Source of the DNA: Flavobacteriaceae bacterium CRH
Lineage (GTDB): Bacteria > Bacteroidota > Bacteroidia > Flavobacteriales > Flavobacteriaceae
Assembly: GCA_001507425.1 (NCBI GenBank)
Contig: LMAJ01000009.1
Coordinates: forward strand, 62,001-126,000
Reading direction: 5' to 3'
Length of the DNA stretch: 64,000 nucleotides
Part shown: positions 7,275-15,644 of the stretch, one piece after another
How the letters are laid out: each line of letters opens with the position of its first letter
Position numbering within the stretch: position 1 is the first letter of the stretch
Notes under the pieces: model-generated
What the model was told of the DNA's origin: nothing
The model's database searches: none
The model's input: only the letters and a program-made list of their open reading frames with translations
Program-made: the position numbers and the translations under genes

Positions 7275-8579
7275 TTAGTATTTTTTAAAATTATCAACAA
7301 CAATCTTTGCTTTCAAATCAAACATTAAATTATATAAACCGAAGAAAGTTCTGTTCATATAAATAAAGTGTTTTGAACCACGGTTTCCGTTCATTTTTTT
7401 GAGATTTGTGTCGTTAGAGAAACGCTCTCCTAATTTGGCAATGCTTTCGAAAAAAGTTTCATCGGCAAAATCGAAGGTTTCGTTTTGAAAAGGTTTCGTG
7501 AAAAGTGATAATAAATCATGAAACATTTCAGTAAAATATTCAATTTCTGAAGGCGAGTCGTCCGGACGAAGGATTTCTAATTCGAATAACTTTTGATTAA
7601 AACGTTCCTTGTCTGTAATTACATTTTTATTGATTAACTCAAAATACGGAACATAAAACTCTTCCGGAATTTGTTTCATACATCCAAAATCCAACGCAAT
7701 TAATTTGTTTTGATCGTCGACTAAAAAATTTCCCGGATGCGGATCAGCGTGAACTTTTCTAAGAACATGAATTTGGTACATATAAAAATCCCAAAGCGCC
7801 TGCCCTATTTTGTCGCCAACAGCTTTATCGGTATTTTTTGCTGTAAATTCAGAAAGATGAATTCCCGTCATCCAATCCATTGTGATAATTTTCTCTGACG
7901 AAAATTCAGGATAATAATTTGGAAAAAGTATATTTTCGATTTTACTGCAGGCTTCTACAACTTCCTGGCTTTGTTTTAGTTCTAATAAATAATTGGTTTC
8001 TTCGATTAGTTTATCTTCTACTTCTTTAAAATATTTATCAGAGTCTTTTCCCTGAAGGTTAAACATTCTAACCGCAATGGGTTTCACCAAAGCCAAATCT
8101 GACGAAATACTATTGGCAACACCCGGATACTGAATTTTAACGGCTAGTTTTTTACCGTCTTTCTTTGCCAAATGCACCTGACCAATACTTGCCGCATTGA
8201 CAGAATTAGCATTAAACTCATCAAAGATTTCATAAGGTGTTTTGCCTAAATTGCTTTTAAATGTTTTTAAAACCAACGGAGCAGAAAGTGGCGGAACAGA
8301 AAACTGGGACAACGAAAATTTCTCCACATAAGCCTGCGGTAAAAAATTCTTGTCCATGCTTAACATTTGGGCCACTTTTAAGGCGCTTCCTTTTAAGCTT
8401 TTTAGTCCGTCGTAAATATCCTCGGCATTATTTTCGTTTAGCTTATCGCGCGTCAATTCAGAATTTACCATTTTTTCGGCATAATGCTTTATGTAGTTTA
8501 CACCTACTTTTGCACCTGTTTGTACCAATTTGCTGGCTCTTTCTATTTTTGAGGTTGGTATATAATCTATCGTTTTCAT
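7275..8579 (-). CDS. ABC1/UbiB-family atypical kinase
   Basis: An ADCK/UbiB-type protein kinase-like ATPase of 434 residues. Visible motifs are the ABC1 N-terminal extension GSALKVAQML, the alanine-rich loop NAASIGQVHLA, the VAIK-like lysine in LAVKIQYPG, the catalytic loop HADPHPGNFLVDD and the metal site LDFGCM. Family members support quinone or lipid metabolism through ATPase activity. The family-specific KxGQ motif reads KVAQ here, a Gly-to-Ala change. The start overlaps the stop of the TetR gene by four bases, so the pair is translationally coupled. It is not next to quinone genes, so its substrate is open. Confidence 0.88.
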   Translation of the reverse strand: MKTIDYIPTSKIERASKLVQTGAKVGVNYIKHYAEKMVNSELTRDKLNENNAEDIYDGLKSLKGSALKVAQMLSMDKNFLPQAYVEKFSLSQFSVPPLSAPLVLKTFKSNLGKTPYEIFDEFNANSVNAASIGQVHLAKKDGKKLAVKIQYPGVANSISSDLALVKPIAVRMFNLQGKDSDKYFKEVEDKLIEETNYLLELKQSQEVVEACSKIENILFPNYYPEFSSEKIITMDWMTGIHLSEFTAKNTDKAVGDKIGQALWDFYMYQIHVLRKVHADPHPGNFLVDDQNKLIALDFGCMKQIPEEFYVPYFELINKNVITDKERFNQKLFELEILRPDDSPSEIEYFTEMFHDLLSLFTKPFQNETFDFADETFFESIAKLGERFSNDTNLKKMNGNRGSKHFIYMNRTFFGLYNLMFDLKAKIVVDNFKKY

Positions 8580-9238
8580 TGTTTGCTGTATATTTTTTCT
8601 TTAAAGAGAAATTTTCCTAAATCTATAAGATGGTTTATTGGTGCAACATTCATTAGTTCAAATGATGCGTTAACTGATTTTTCTATAAAAATATCTGTTT
8701 TTTCAAAGGCTGCAGATTCATCGCTCATCCAGAATTTTATAGTCAGCATTAATTGCAACCAAGCCGATTCTTTAAGTGCTTTTTCCTGAAAATTTTGAAG
8801 TTTTTCCTGCTGTAATCTGTAATCGTCTGTCAGGATTTCTGACACATATTCTTTAAAACTTTCACGAAGCGAAGTAAGCTGAACTAAATTTCGAAGCGGA
8901 TTTCTATCCAGTTTTAGCGATTGCAAAACATAACTTCTGTTGGCGGTTAAAATTTCGAAGAAAGTAAAGTAAAAACTCAACATTTTGTTCTTCATATCGT
9001 ATTCCAGATATTCTGTATTTTTGTGCAACAAGTCAACTGTATTAGTAAAAAACAGTTTGAATATTTCTTTTTCTAAACCTTCGAGAGTTCCAAAAAAAGA
9101 ATAAAATTCAGCTTCTTCAAAATCATTTTCTTTGGCAAAATGATACACAGATTTTGGCTTTTGTCCTTTTTCCAGAACTTCATTCATATATAAAGAAACG
9201 ATTTCTTCCTTGCTGATTATCTTGTTTTGGGTTGTCAT
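8576..9238 (-). CDS. TetR-like transcriptional regulator
   Basis: A helical protein of 220 residues. The N-terminal helix-turn-helix region (about 8-55) contains SVYHFAKENDFEEAEFYSFFGTLEGL, similar to TetR proteins of Bacteroidota. The rest is the helical ligand-binding domain. It precedes the ABC1 kinase gene with a four-base overlap and probably regulates this two-gene operon. The ligand is unknown. A divergent epimerase gene starts about 100 bases away and may share the control region. Confidence 0.75.
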   Translation of the reverse strand: MTTQNKIISKEEIVSLYMNEVLEKGQKPKSVYHFAKENDFEEAEFYSFFGTLEGLEKEIFKLFFTNTVDLLHKNTEYLEYDMKNKMLSFYFTFFEILTANRSYVLQSLKLDRNPLRNLVQLTSLRESFKEYVSEILTDDYRLQQEKLQNFQEKALKESAWLQLMLTIKFWMSDESAAFEKTDIFIEKSVNASFELMNVAPINHLIDLGKFLFKEKIYSKQ

Positions 9239-9336
9239 TTTATTTAAATTTAGAATTCACCTTAAAGGTAAGCAATGTTTAATTATCTTTACTTATCTCT
9301 AAACAAATCACACTGTTAAATATATTATAAACTATC

Positions 9337-10248
9337 ATGGCTAAAAATGTTCTACTTACCGGAGGTGCAGGATTTATTGGTAAATACTTAACCGAAGTTT
9401 TAATTGCCGGCGGTTTTTCAGTATCTGTTCTGAGTCGGTCTGATCGAAAAAACACTCCTTTGATTACGTATTATAAATGGGATTTAAAAAGTAATTTTAT
9501 TGAAGAAGAAGCTGTTTTGAAGGCAGATTACATTATTCATTTGGCTGGCGAAGGAATTGTAGAAAAACGCTGGACTGAAAAACGTAAAAAAGCAATTTTA
9601 GAAAGTCGTACAAAACCTATTGAACTTATATATTCTGTTTTAAAAAATAACAACAAAATTTTAGATGCATTTGTATCGGCTTCTGCAGCTGGTATCTATG
9701 GGGCAGATACAAGTGAGGAAATTTGTTTAGAAGACTCCGCTCCTGCAAACGATTTTCTTGGTATAACCTGCCAAAAATGGGAAAGTACTGTCGACACCAT
9801 TAATGCTCTGGGAATTAGAACTGTAAAAATCAGAACCGGAATCGTTCTTGGCAGAGATGAAGGTTTTCTAAAAAAAATAACACCCAGTTTTAAAGCAGGT
9901 TTTGGTTCCGTGATAGGTTCAGGAAAACAGTATATACCGTGGATTCATGTAGAAGATTTATGCCAGATTTATGCAAAGGCATTAATTGATGCTGAAATGA
10001 ACGGACCGTACAATGCTACAATTACAGACAATACTACAAATGCAAAATTATCCGGAATTCTGGCTCATTTATACGGATACAAAATTTGGCTTCCAAAAAT
10101 ACCTGCTTTTGTAATTAAACTCATCTTGGGAGAAATGAGTGTTGCTGTTTTAGAAGGAAAAAGGGTTTCTTCTGAAAAAATACAAAAAGCAGGTTATGAA
10201 TTTCAATTTACTGATATCGAAATTGCGCTTTCTAATAGTTTATCTTAA
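9337..10248 (+). CDS. TIGR01777-family NAD-dependent epimerase (YfcH-like)
   Basis: An extended-SDR protein of 303 residues. The NAD-binding motif is LLTGGAGFIGKYL near the start; HLAGEGIVEKRWTEKRK and SASAAGIYG are characteristic of the YfcH/TIGR01777 group, and WIHVEDL follows. The C-terminus (about 255-303) fits DUF1731. The substrate of this group is not established. It is oriented away from the TetR gene and its stop is three bases from the stop of YceI. Confidence 0.9.
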   Translation: MAKNVLLTGGAGFIGKYLTEVLIAGGFSVSVLSRSDRKNTPLITYYKWDLKSNFIEEEAVLKADYIIHLAGEGIVEKRWTEKRKKAILESRTKPIELIYSVLKNNNKILDAFVSASAAGIYGADTSEEICLEDSAPANDFLGITCQKWESTVDTINALGIRTVKIRTGIVLGRDEGFLKKITPSFKAGFGSVIGSGKQYIPWIHVEDLCQIYAKALIDAEMNGPYNATITDNTTNAKLSGILAHLYGYKIWLPKIPAFVIKLILGEMSVAVLEGKRVSSEKIQKAGYEFQFTDIEIALSNSLS

Positions 10249-10251
10249 ACT

Positions 10252-10821
10252 TTATTTATAGGTTAAAAGGATTTCTTCTTCATTTCGAATGACTCCAATT
10301 AAATCAGTATTTGCCGTCATGGCAATTTTTGAACCTATTTTTTGAGGTATCTGAATATTAAAATCAGAAACTGAAATTGGGAAATCAGAAACAATTTGTA
10401 TTCCGTCTTTTACTTTTTTGATAAAAGCCTTTACTTCTACTTCTTTAGATTTTCCGTGAATGGCTAGTTTTCCTTTGATGAGATATTCTTTTTCAATTTC
10501 ATTGATATCCTCCATATCAAATTTTACGATTTTACCTTTAAATACGGCTTTTGGATAACGGTGGCTTTCGAGATAATTTTCATTAAAATGTTCTTGCATT
10601 AAGTCTAATTTAAAATGAAAATCTTTGATGATAACCGTACAAATAAATTTACTCGTTTTAGGCTCTAAAACAATCAAAACCGATCTGTTTACCGCTTTTA
10701 CTTCTTCAAAAAAAGGAACAGAAGCCTCAAAATTTATTACTGCCGAATTGGTTTTAAATTTATCCTGGGCAAGTACAGAAAATACGGTAAAAAGTAAAAT
10801 TAATAATGTAGTTGTTTTCAT
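10252..10821 (-). CDS. YceI-family exported lipid-binding protein
   Basis: A secreted protein of about 189 residues with a signal peptide, MKTTTLLILLFTVFSVLAQ. I chose the methionine at 10821 rather than the one four codons upstream because it gives a normal signal peptide. The body is a beta-barrel of YceI type with FEASVPFFEEVKA and ESHRYPKAVFKGKI. YceI proteins bind polyisoprenoid-type lipids in the periplasm. A roughly 100-base leader with a possible stem precedes it. Confidence 0.85.
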   Translation of the reverse strand: MKTTTLLILLFTVFSVLAQDKFKTNSAVINFEASVPFFEEVKAVNRSVLIVLEPKTSKFICTVIIKDFHFKLDLMQEHFNENYLESHRYPKAVFKGKIVKFDMEDINEIEKEYLIKGKLAIHGKSKEVEVKAFIKKVKDGIQIVSDFPISVSDFNIQIPQKIGSKIAMTANTDLIGVIRNEEEILLTYK

Positions 10822-10925
10822 AATCGTCAGCAATTAAACAATTATGTCAGTCGATTTAAGATCTGATTAGGTTGAAAAATCGAATGGCAATACTCCGTGA
10901 AAATGTAATAACCTAATCTCCTCTC
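10822..10925 (-). other. Possible structured 5' leader of the YceI gene
   Basis: GATTAGGTT (10865-10873) and AACCTAATC (10910-10918) form a perfect 9-bp inverted repeat spanning about 54 bases. On the reverse strand a weak -7-like box (TAACTTTA) lies just before it, which would place the stem early in the mRNA leader. I do not recognise a known riboswitch. It could also be an operator. Confidence 0.3.
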
Positions 10926-11039
10926 TTAAAGTTACGATATTTTCCGACTATTCGTTGCTGATTTTATGCTAATTTTTTGTGAATGTTTTTGTTGTGAGAT
11001 GTGCTTTGTGAAATGTAAAATGGGTTTGGAAATAAAATA

Positions 11040-11177
11040 TAGTCCCTACGGGACAAACTGCGATTTACAATTGGTTTTCTACCAATATATAATCTCTACG
11101 AGATATTCCGTTAGGAATTATATATTGGTAGAAATATATTTAACAAGATAATATAACAAAGTGTCCCGTAGGGACTA
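11040..11177. repeat. Nested inverted-repeat element
   Basis: The 362-base gap between the YceI and VOC genes contains this element. Outer arms are TAGTCCCTACGGGAC (11040-11054) and GTCCCGTAGGGACTA (11163-11177), a perfect 15-bp match. Inner arms TACCAATATATA (11080-11091) and TATATATTGGTA (11119-11130) match over 12 bp. Each outer arm is itself nearly palindromic. The rest of the gap shows nothing besides the YceI leader. Confidence 0.85.
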
Positions 11178-11195
11178 CATATTTCTACCAAATAT

Positions 11196-11591
11196 TTACC
11201 CTTCAACCTCTGTACAAATCTCAATTAAAAAACCATCTAGATCACGCACATATGCAACAACTTGTCCCCAAGGTTTCTTTGTTGGTTCTTTTACTAAAAT
11301 TGCTCCAAACGATGTTGCTTTTTGTACCAGTTCTCCAACCTCATCAGTAATAAAACCAATTTCAATTGCAAAAGGTTTATCTTCTAATGTGCTTTCGATA
11401 AAACCATCTGGAATATTTTCTGCTGCCAGTTTTTTAGACGCAAACGAAAGTGTTGTTTCGCCGGTAATTAATTCGCCATAATCATTTCCGGGAGCTATAA
11501 ATTTTCTGGTAAAACCAAAGACATTTTCATAAAACTCAATTGATTTTTCCACATCTTCTACATATAAAATAGTATATCCAAACTTGATCAT
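11196..11591 (-). CDS. VOC-family (glyoxalase-like) protein
   Basis: A compact protein of 131 residues with the beta-alpha-beta-beta-beta pattern of the vicinal oxygen chelate fold. The opening, FGYTILYVEDVEKSIEFYENVFGF, and the close, VVAYVRDLDGFLIEICTEV, carry the typical final glutamate metal ligand. Members act as metal-dependent lyases, isomerases or resistance proteins. Nothing here fixes the substrate. It may be transcribed with the thioesterase gene 28 bases upstream. Confidence 0.85.
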   Translation of the reverse strand: MIKFGYTILYVEDVEKSIEFYENVFGFTRKFIAPGNDYGELITGETTLSFASKKLAAENIPDGFIESTLEDKPFAIEIGFITDEVGELVQKATSFGAILVKEPTKKPWGQVVAYVRDLDGFLIEICTEVEG

Positions 11592-11619
11592 TTTGTTTCT
11601 TTTTAAATTAATAAATAGC

Positions 11620-12168
11620 TTAACTGATTTCTAAAAGTACATTATATTTATCCAAACTTGCCAAATCCTCAATCGAATTTACATTCGTAATTTTAGCATG
11701 TTCTTCAACTTCTTTTTTAGATTCAATTTGTTTGATGCATTTTCTAAAACGTCGAACTTCATCTAAATTAGATAAAATAAGCCCGGGAACAGCAACACTT
11801 TTTCCTTCTTTATCTTTGGCAACCATTGTAAAATAAGAAGAATTGCAATGTTTTACGGCTCCTGTCTGAATGTTTTCTGCTTCTACACGAATTCCAACAA
11901 TCATAGAACTTCTGCCGACATAATTTACCGAAGCTTTCATTGTTACTAATTCTCCAACTTCAATAGGTTTTAAAAAGTTTACGGTATCAACAGAAGCGGT
12001 TACACAATAATTACCACAAAACTTTGATGCCGAAGCAAAAGCAATCTGATCCAGTAATTGCAAAATATAACCTCCGTGAATCTTGCCACTAAAATTAGTG
12101 TGCGACGGTAACATTAATTCTGAAATACTAATTTTTGATGAGGAAACGGGTTTAAATTCTGCAGTCAT
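11620..12168 (-). CDS. Acyl-CoA thioesterase (hotdog fold, YciA/BACH-like)
   Basis: A 182-residue hotdog-fold thioesterase hydrolysing acyl-CoA. NFSGKIHGGYILQLLDQIA contains the catalytic asparagine/aspartate region of the YciA/BACH group, and VDTVNFLKPIEVGELV and YVGRSSMIVGIRV follow. It is a single-domain protein of ordinary length with a polar C-terminal tail. It stands between rmuC and the VOC gene on the same strand, with gaps of 28-40 bases that suggest joint transcription. Confidence 0.87.
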   Translation of the reverse strand: MTAEFKPVSSSKISISELMLPSHTNFSGKIHGGYILQLLDQIAFASASKFCGNYCVTASVDTVNFLKPIEVGELVTMKASVNYVGRSSMIVGIRVEAENIQTGAVKHCNSSYFTMVAKDKEGKSVAVPGLILSNLDEVRRFRKCIKQIESKKEVEEHAKITNVNSIEDLASLDKYNVLLEIS

Positions 12169-12208
12169 GTTTTATTTTCTTGTAATTGGTTATTTATGAA
12201 GATGAAAT

Positions 12209-13582
12209 TTAGTTTAATAATTGATTTTCATCTGAATTTGAAGCTCTTGCTATAATATTTTCCGGAAGTGCCTTTTTTGCCTTTGCTCCCATTTTCTTTA
12301 ATTTTTCGACGCTTGAAACTAAATTACCTTTTCCGTCGACTAATTTATTCATGGCATTATCGTACTCGCTTTTAGTGTCTTTGATTTTATTTCCAATTTT
12401 CACCAAATCGACTACAAAACCTTCAAATTTATCATATAACGCTCCCGCTTGTCTGGCAATTTCAAAAGCATTTTCCTGTTGTTTCTGGTTGCTCCACATA
12501 CTATCTATTGTTCGCAAAGTGGCTAATAATGTTGTTGGTGTTACAATGACAATATTTCGGTCAAAAGCTTTACTGTACAAAGTCGAGTCTTCGTTTAAAG
12601 CAATGGCAAAAGCAGGTTCTATAGGAATAAAAAGCAAAACAAAATCCGGGCTTTCAATTTGATATAAATCATGGTAATTTTTATTCCCGAGTTGTTCTAC
12701 GTGCCTTTTTATCGATATTATATGTTCTCTCAGAAAATCAGCTTTTAAAATCTCAGATTCTTCATTAATCCATCTTTCGTACGCCACCAAAGAAACTTTA
12801 GAATCGACAATCATTTTCTTTCCGTCAGGCAAATTAATGACCACATCAGGAAAAACCCTGTTTCCTTCATTGTTTGTAAAACTTTGCTGTACTTCGTATT
12901 CACGCCCTTTTTCTAAGCCTGATTTTTCTAAAACACGCTCTAAAACCAGTTCGCCCCAATTTCCCTGCATTTTACTGTCGCCCTTTAAGGCTTTGGTTAA
13001 GTTTAGGGTTTCCTTGCTCATTTGGGCATTCATTTCACTTAAACCAACTATCTGCTGGCGCAAAGCTGCATGATAATCAATACTTTCTTTGTGCGTTTGT
13101 TCTACTTTTTGTTCAAATCCATGAATTTTATCCTGCAAAGGCAGCAAGATATTTTTCATGTTTTCGCTATTTTGTTCTGTGAATTTAGCCGATTTTTCTT
13201 CGAGAATTTTATTGGCTAAATTTTCAAATTCTTTGGTAAATTTTTCCTGTAGTTCTGTTATTTCGTTTTTTTGTTCTTTATGGCGCTCCCATAAATTTTC
13301 AAAATCTACTTCTTTTTTAGAAAGCTGAATGGCAAGACTATCTTTTTCGGTTCGTATGTTTTCTTTTTCAAAATTATTTGTCTGCAATAATTTTTCGAAG
13401 CTTTTTCTCTCATTTTCAAACTTCTCTTTTTGCAATTGCAATTGATTGGTATTGGCATTTAATCTTTCTTCAAGGCTTACTTTTTCAGATTGAAATTTAG
13501 CCGAAAACAACATTTTACCTAAGTAAAAACCTAAAAACAATGCAGTTACAAAGCCTACTAAAAACGGAAGAAAGTCAATCAT
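12209..13582 (-). CDS. rmuC: DNA recombination protein RmuC
   Basis: A 457-residue protein. An N-terminal membrane anchor (about 5-25) is followed by a long coiled coil (about 30-200) and then the RmuC nuclease-like domain (about 200-410), with MQGNWGELVLERVLEKSGL, PDVVINLPDGKKMIVDSKVSL and VTPTTLLATLRTI. The PD-(D/E)xK-like core is visible as PDVV...DSKV. RmuC limits inversions at short inverted repeats, which is of note in a genome so rich in them. Length and order are normal. Confidence 0.95.
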   Translation of the reverse strand: MIDFLPFLVGFVTALFLGFYLGKMLFSAKFQSEKVSLEERLNANTNQLQLQKEKFENERKSFEKLLQTNNFEKENIRTEKDSLAIQLSKKEVDFENLWERHKEQKNEITELQEKFTKEFENLANKILEEKSAKFTEQNSENMKNILLPLQDKIHGFEQKVEQTHKESIDYHAALRQQIVGLSEMNAQMSKETLNLTKALKGDSKMQGNWGELVLERVLEKSGLEKGREYEVQQSFTNNEGNRVFPDVVINLPDGKKMIVDSKVSLVAYERWINEESEILKADFLREHIISIKRHVEQLGNKNYHDLYQIESPDFVLLFIPIEPAFAIALNEDSTLYSKAFDRNIVIVTPTTLLATLRTIDSMWSNQKQQENAFEIARQAGALYDKFEGFVVDLVKIGNKIKDTKSEYDNAMNKLVDGKGNLVSSVEKLKKMGAKAKKALPENIIARASNSDENQLLN

Positions 13583-13784
13583 ACGGAGTTTTGTTTTAAG
13601 TAAAATTACGCAATAAAATGCACTGCTGAATTTTAAAATTTAAAATTTGAGTAATTAATATCAATTCAAAATTAAGCAAACTATTGAATTTGTTTTTGAA
13701 AAAACACACTCAAAAACAATCTGTTTTACGCAACCATTTCAAAAGAAGAGCATCTACAGAGTATAAACCTATTAAAAAAATATC

Positions 13785-14642
13785 ATGAAAAAATTAATGC
13801 TTGGCTTATTTATAGCTTTTGGATTTAGCGCGTGTTCGATTGGCAACGACGATCTTAATGTTGATTGCGGAGCTAGTGTAGATGTACCTTTTACCGGATT
13901 TCCTCTTTTATGTAATTATAGTGCAAAAACTTTACCTAATAATCCTCTTGCTATTTTAGTAAACTCACAGGAAAAAATGGATGCCAATTTTACAAAACAT
14001 GCTAACAGTTGCCCTGTTGCAACTGATCCTAATATCGATTTTACAAAAACGTACCTTGTTGGAATTTTCGCCGGGGTGAAACCAACAAGTGGATACGAAA
14101 TAAAAATGACTTCGATGATAGAGAACAATTGCGAAATTGTAATTAACTTTTACGAAAAAAGCCCTCAGGCTGGAGAATCGATAACACAAACCCCTACATA
14201 TCCTTCAGATTTTATATTGATTCCTAAAACTTCAAAACCAATTATTTTTAACAGAACTAATGAATCTTCAGATAATATTATAATTGGAAATATTGGCAGT
14301 ATCCGTAATTTCTATCAACTAAACGATTTTAATATCCTTAAATTTCTAAATGTTGCTGACGGAAGCTACACTTTTGAGCAATACAAATATACCAATACGA
14401 CAAAAAGAGGTGAATATAATTTGTTTTTGAAAAATGTTCCTGCTGAAATTTTAGCATTAAAAGGACAAACAAAAACGTATGGCTCACCGGATGACGCAGA
14501 TCAGGGTGGTGTTTATTTTCAAATTCGTCAGGCAGGAGCTATCACTACGATTTTTATTGACAATAATGATACTGCTGACCAAACTGATGCCGTAAAAGCT
14601 TTCAAGAAAGCAATTCAGGATAAAATCACAAGTTTAAAATAG
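13785..14642 (+). CDS. Lipoprotein with PrcB C-terminal-like domain
   Basis: An exported lipoprotein of 285 residues. The signal peptide ends in a lipobox with Cys17 (GFSAC). The middle (about 85-150) resembles the PrcB C-terminal domain, with TYLVGIFAGVKPTSGYEIKM and a following strand FYEKSPQAGESITQTPTYP. PrcB was named as part of a protease complex; a role in protein quality control or as a protease partner is only suggested. The second half has no recognisable domain. The next gene begins eight bases later. Confidence 0.7.
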   Translation: MKKLMLGLFIAFGFSACSIGNDDLNVDCGASVDVPFTGFPLLCNYSAKTLPNNPLAILVNSQEKMDANFTKHANSCPVATDPNIDFTKTYLVGIFAGVKPTSGYEIKMTSMIENNCEIVINFYEKSPQAGESITQTPTYPSDFILIPKTSKPIIFNRTNESSDNIIIGNIGSIRNFYQLNDFNILKFLNVADGSYTFEQYKYTNTTKRGEYNLFLKNVPAEILALKGQTKTYGSPDDADQGGVYFQIRQAGAITTIFIDNNDTADQTDAVKAFKKAIQDKITSLK

Positions 14643-14649
14643 TCAAATC

Positions 14650-15042
14650 ATGAAAAAGCTTTTATTGTTTTTTATTGCAGTTTCTCTTTTCTCCAGTTTC
14701 TCTGCTAAAGATTCAGCAAATGCTGCTTCAATCGTAAACACATGGATCTGGGAGAAATCGATTGGCGGAAGCAATAATCCGTATACTGCCACGCCAAAAA
14801 CCAGCGGTTTTAACAAAAAAGTAGTTTTTACATCTGACGGAAGGGTTATTACTTATAAAAATGACATTGAGATTAGAAATAGCCCTTACGGAATTGCAAA
14901 AGGAATTGGCCACTCTGATAACTTAGAACATGACCTAATTACTTTTGAAGGCAAAACTTATGTTATCGAAAAGCTTGATAATCAAAATCTAACCATTTTA
15001 AGCAATAACACTGACGCAGCCCGTACTATTTTTAAAAGATAG
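14650..15042 (+). CDS. Exported protein of unknown function
   Basis: A 130-residue protein with a signal peptide (about 1-19). The mature part contains NTWIWEKSIGG followed by predicted beta strands (KKVVFTSDGRVITYKND, FEGKTYVIEKLDNQNLTIL). That pattern recalls small lipocalin-like proteins of Bacteroidota, but the match is too weak to name. It starts eight bases after the PrcB-like lipoprotein, so the two are probably co-expressed. A promoter for the following sigma factor begins right after its stop. Confidence 0.6.
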   Translation: MKKLLLFFIAVSLFSSFSAKDSANAASIVNTWIWEKSIGGSNNPYTATPKTSGFNKKVVFTSDGRVITYKNDIEIRNSPYGIAKGIGHSDNLEHDLITFEGKTYVIEKLDNQNLTILSNNTDAARTIFKR

Positions 15043-15070
15043 TTTGATGCGTTAAAAAAAGCTAATTTTG
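15043..15070 (+). promoter_or_regulatory. Promoter of the ECF sigma / repeat-protein operon
   Basis: TTTG (15043-15046) and TAATTTTG (15063-15070), separated by 16 bases, fit the Bacteroidota -33/-7 promoter. The TTG start codon of the sigma factor lies 23 bases downstream of the -7 box. Confidence 0.55.
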
Positions 15071-15092
15071 CCAAAACAAATTTAACCATTTT

Positions 15093-15644
15093 TTGAAAGA
15101 CGATTTAGACAAATATATCAAGCAATGTATGCAAAATGACAGAGAGGCACAACTGAAAATTTATCAGTTGTTCTCTCCCGTTTTGTATGGTATCTGTTTG
15201 AAATATATGAAAAATGAAGATGACGCAAAAGATGTTTTTCAGGAAGCGTTTGTTATTGTTTTTCAAAAAATAAATCAATACAAATTTGAGGGAAGTTTTG
15301 AAGGCTGGCTTAAACGGATTTTTATAAATAAGCTCATCGAAGCTTTAAACAAAAAAAAGAAGGAAAGTTTTTTTCTGGATGTTTTTGATCCTGACACTGA
15401 TTTTGTCGAAGAACCCGAATTAGATGTTGCCCCGATAGAACAGGAAAAATTATTAGAATATATTCGGGATTTACCAGATCAATACAGGACGGTTTTTAAT
15501 TTGTATGTTTTTGAAAAAATGAAACACAAAGAAATTGCCGAATTACTGAAAATTTCAGAAGGAACATCAAAATCAAATTTAAATAGGGCCAAGCGCATTT
15601 TGCAAAAAAGAATTTTGAGCATAAAAAATTTTAAGACAGCATGA
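15093..15644 (+). CDS. ECF RNA polymerase sigma factor
   Basis: A 183-residue sigma-70-family factor. Region 2 (about 15-80) has DAKDVFQEAFVIVFQKINQYKFEGSFEGWLKRIFINK. Region 4 (about 125-175) has QYRTVFNLYVFEKMKHKEIAELLKISEGTSKSNLNRAKRIL. The best start is a TTG codon at 15093; it allows the full region 2 and follows a plausible promoter. The stop overlaps the start of the next gene by four bases, so sigma factor and partner are translationally coupled, as is usual for ECF factors and their anti-sigma or target proteins. Confidence 0.9.
   Translation: MKDDLDKYIKQCMQNDREAQLKIYQLFSPVLYGICLKYMKNEDDAKDVFQEAFVIVFQKINQYKFEGSFEGWLKRIFINKLIEALNKKKKESFFLDVFDPDTDFVEEPELDVAPIEQEKLLEYIRDLPDQYRTVFNLYVFEKMKHKEIAELLKISEGTSKSNLNRAKRILQKRILSIKNFKTA

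Noticed and set aside
10966-11151. Small cysteine-rich frame before the VOC gene
   Set aside because: It runs through the nested inverted repeat at 11040-11177 and has no ribosome-binding region or promoter.
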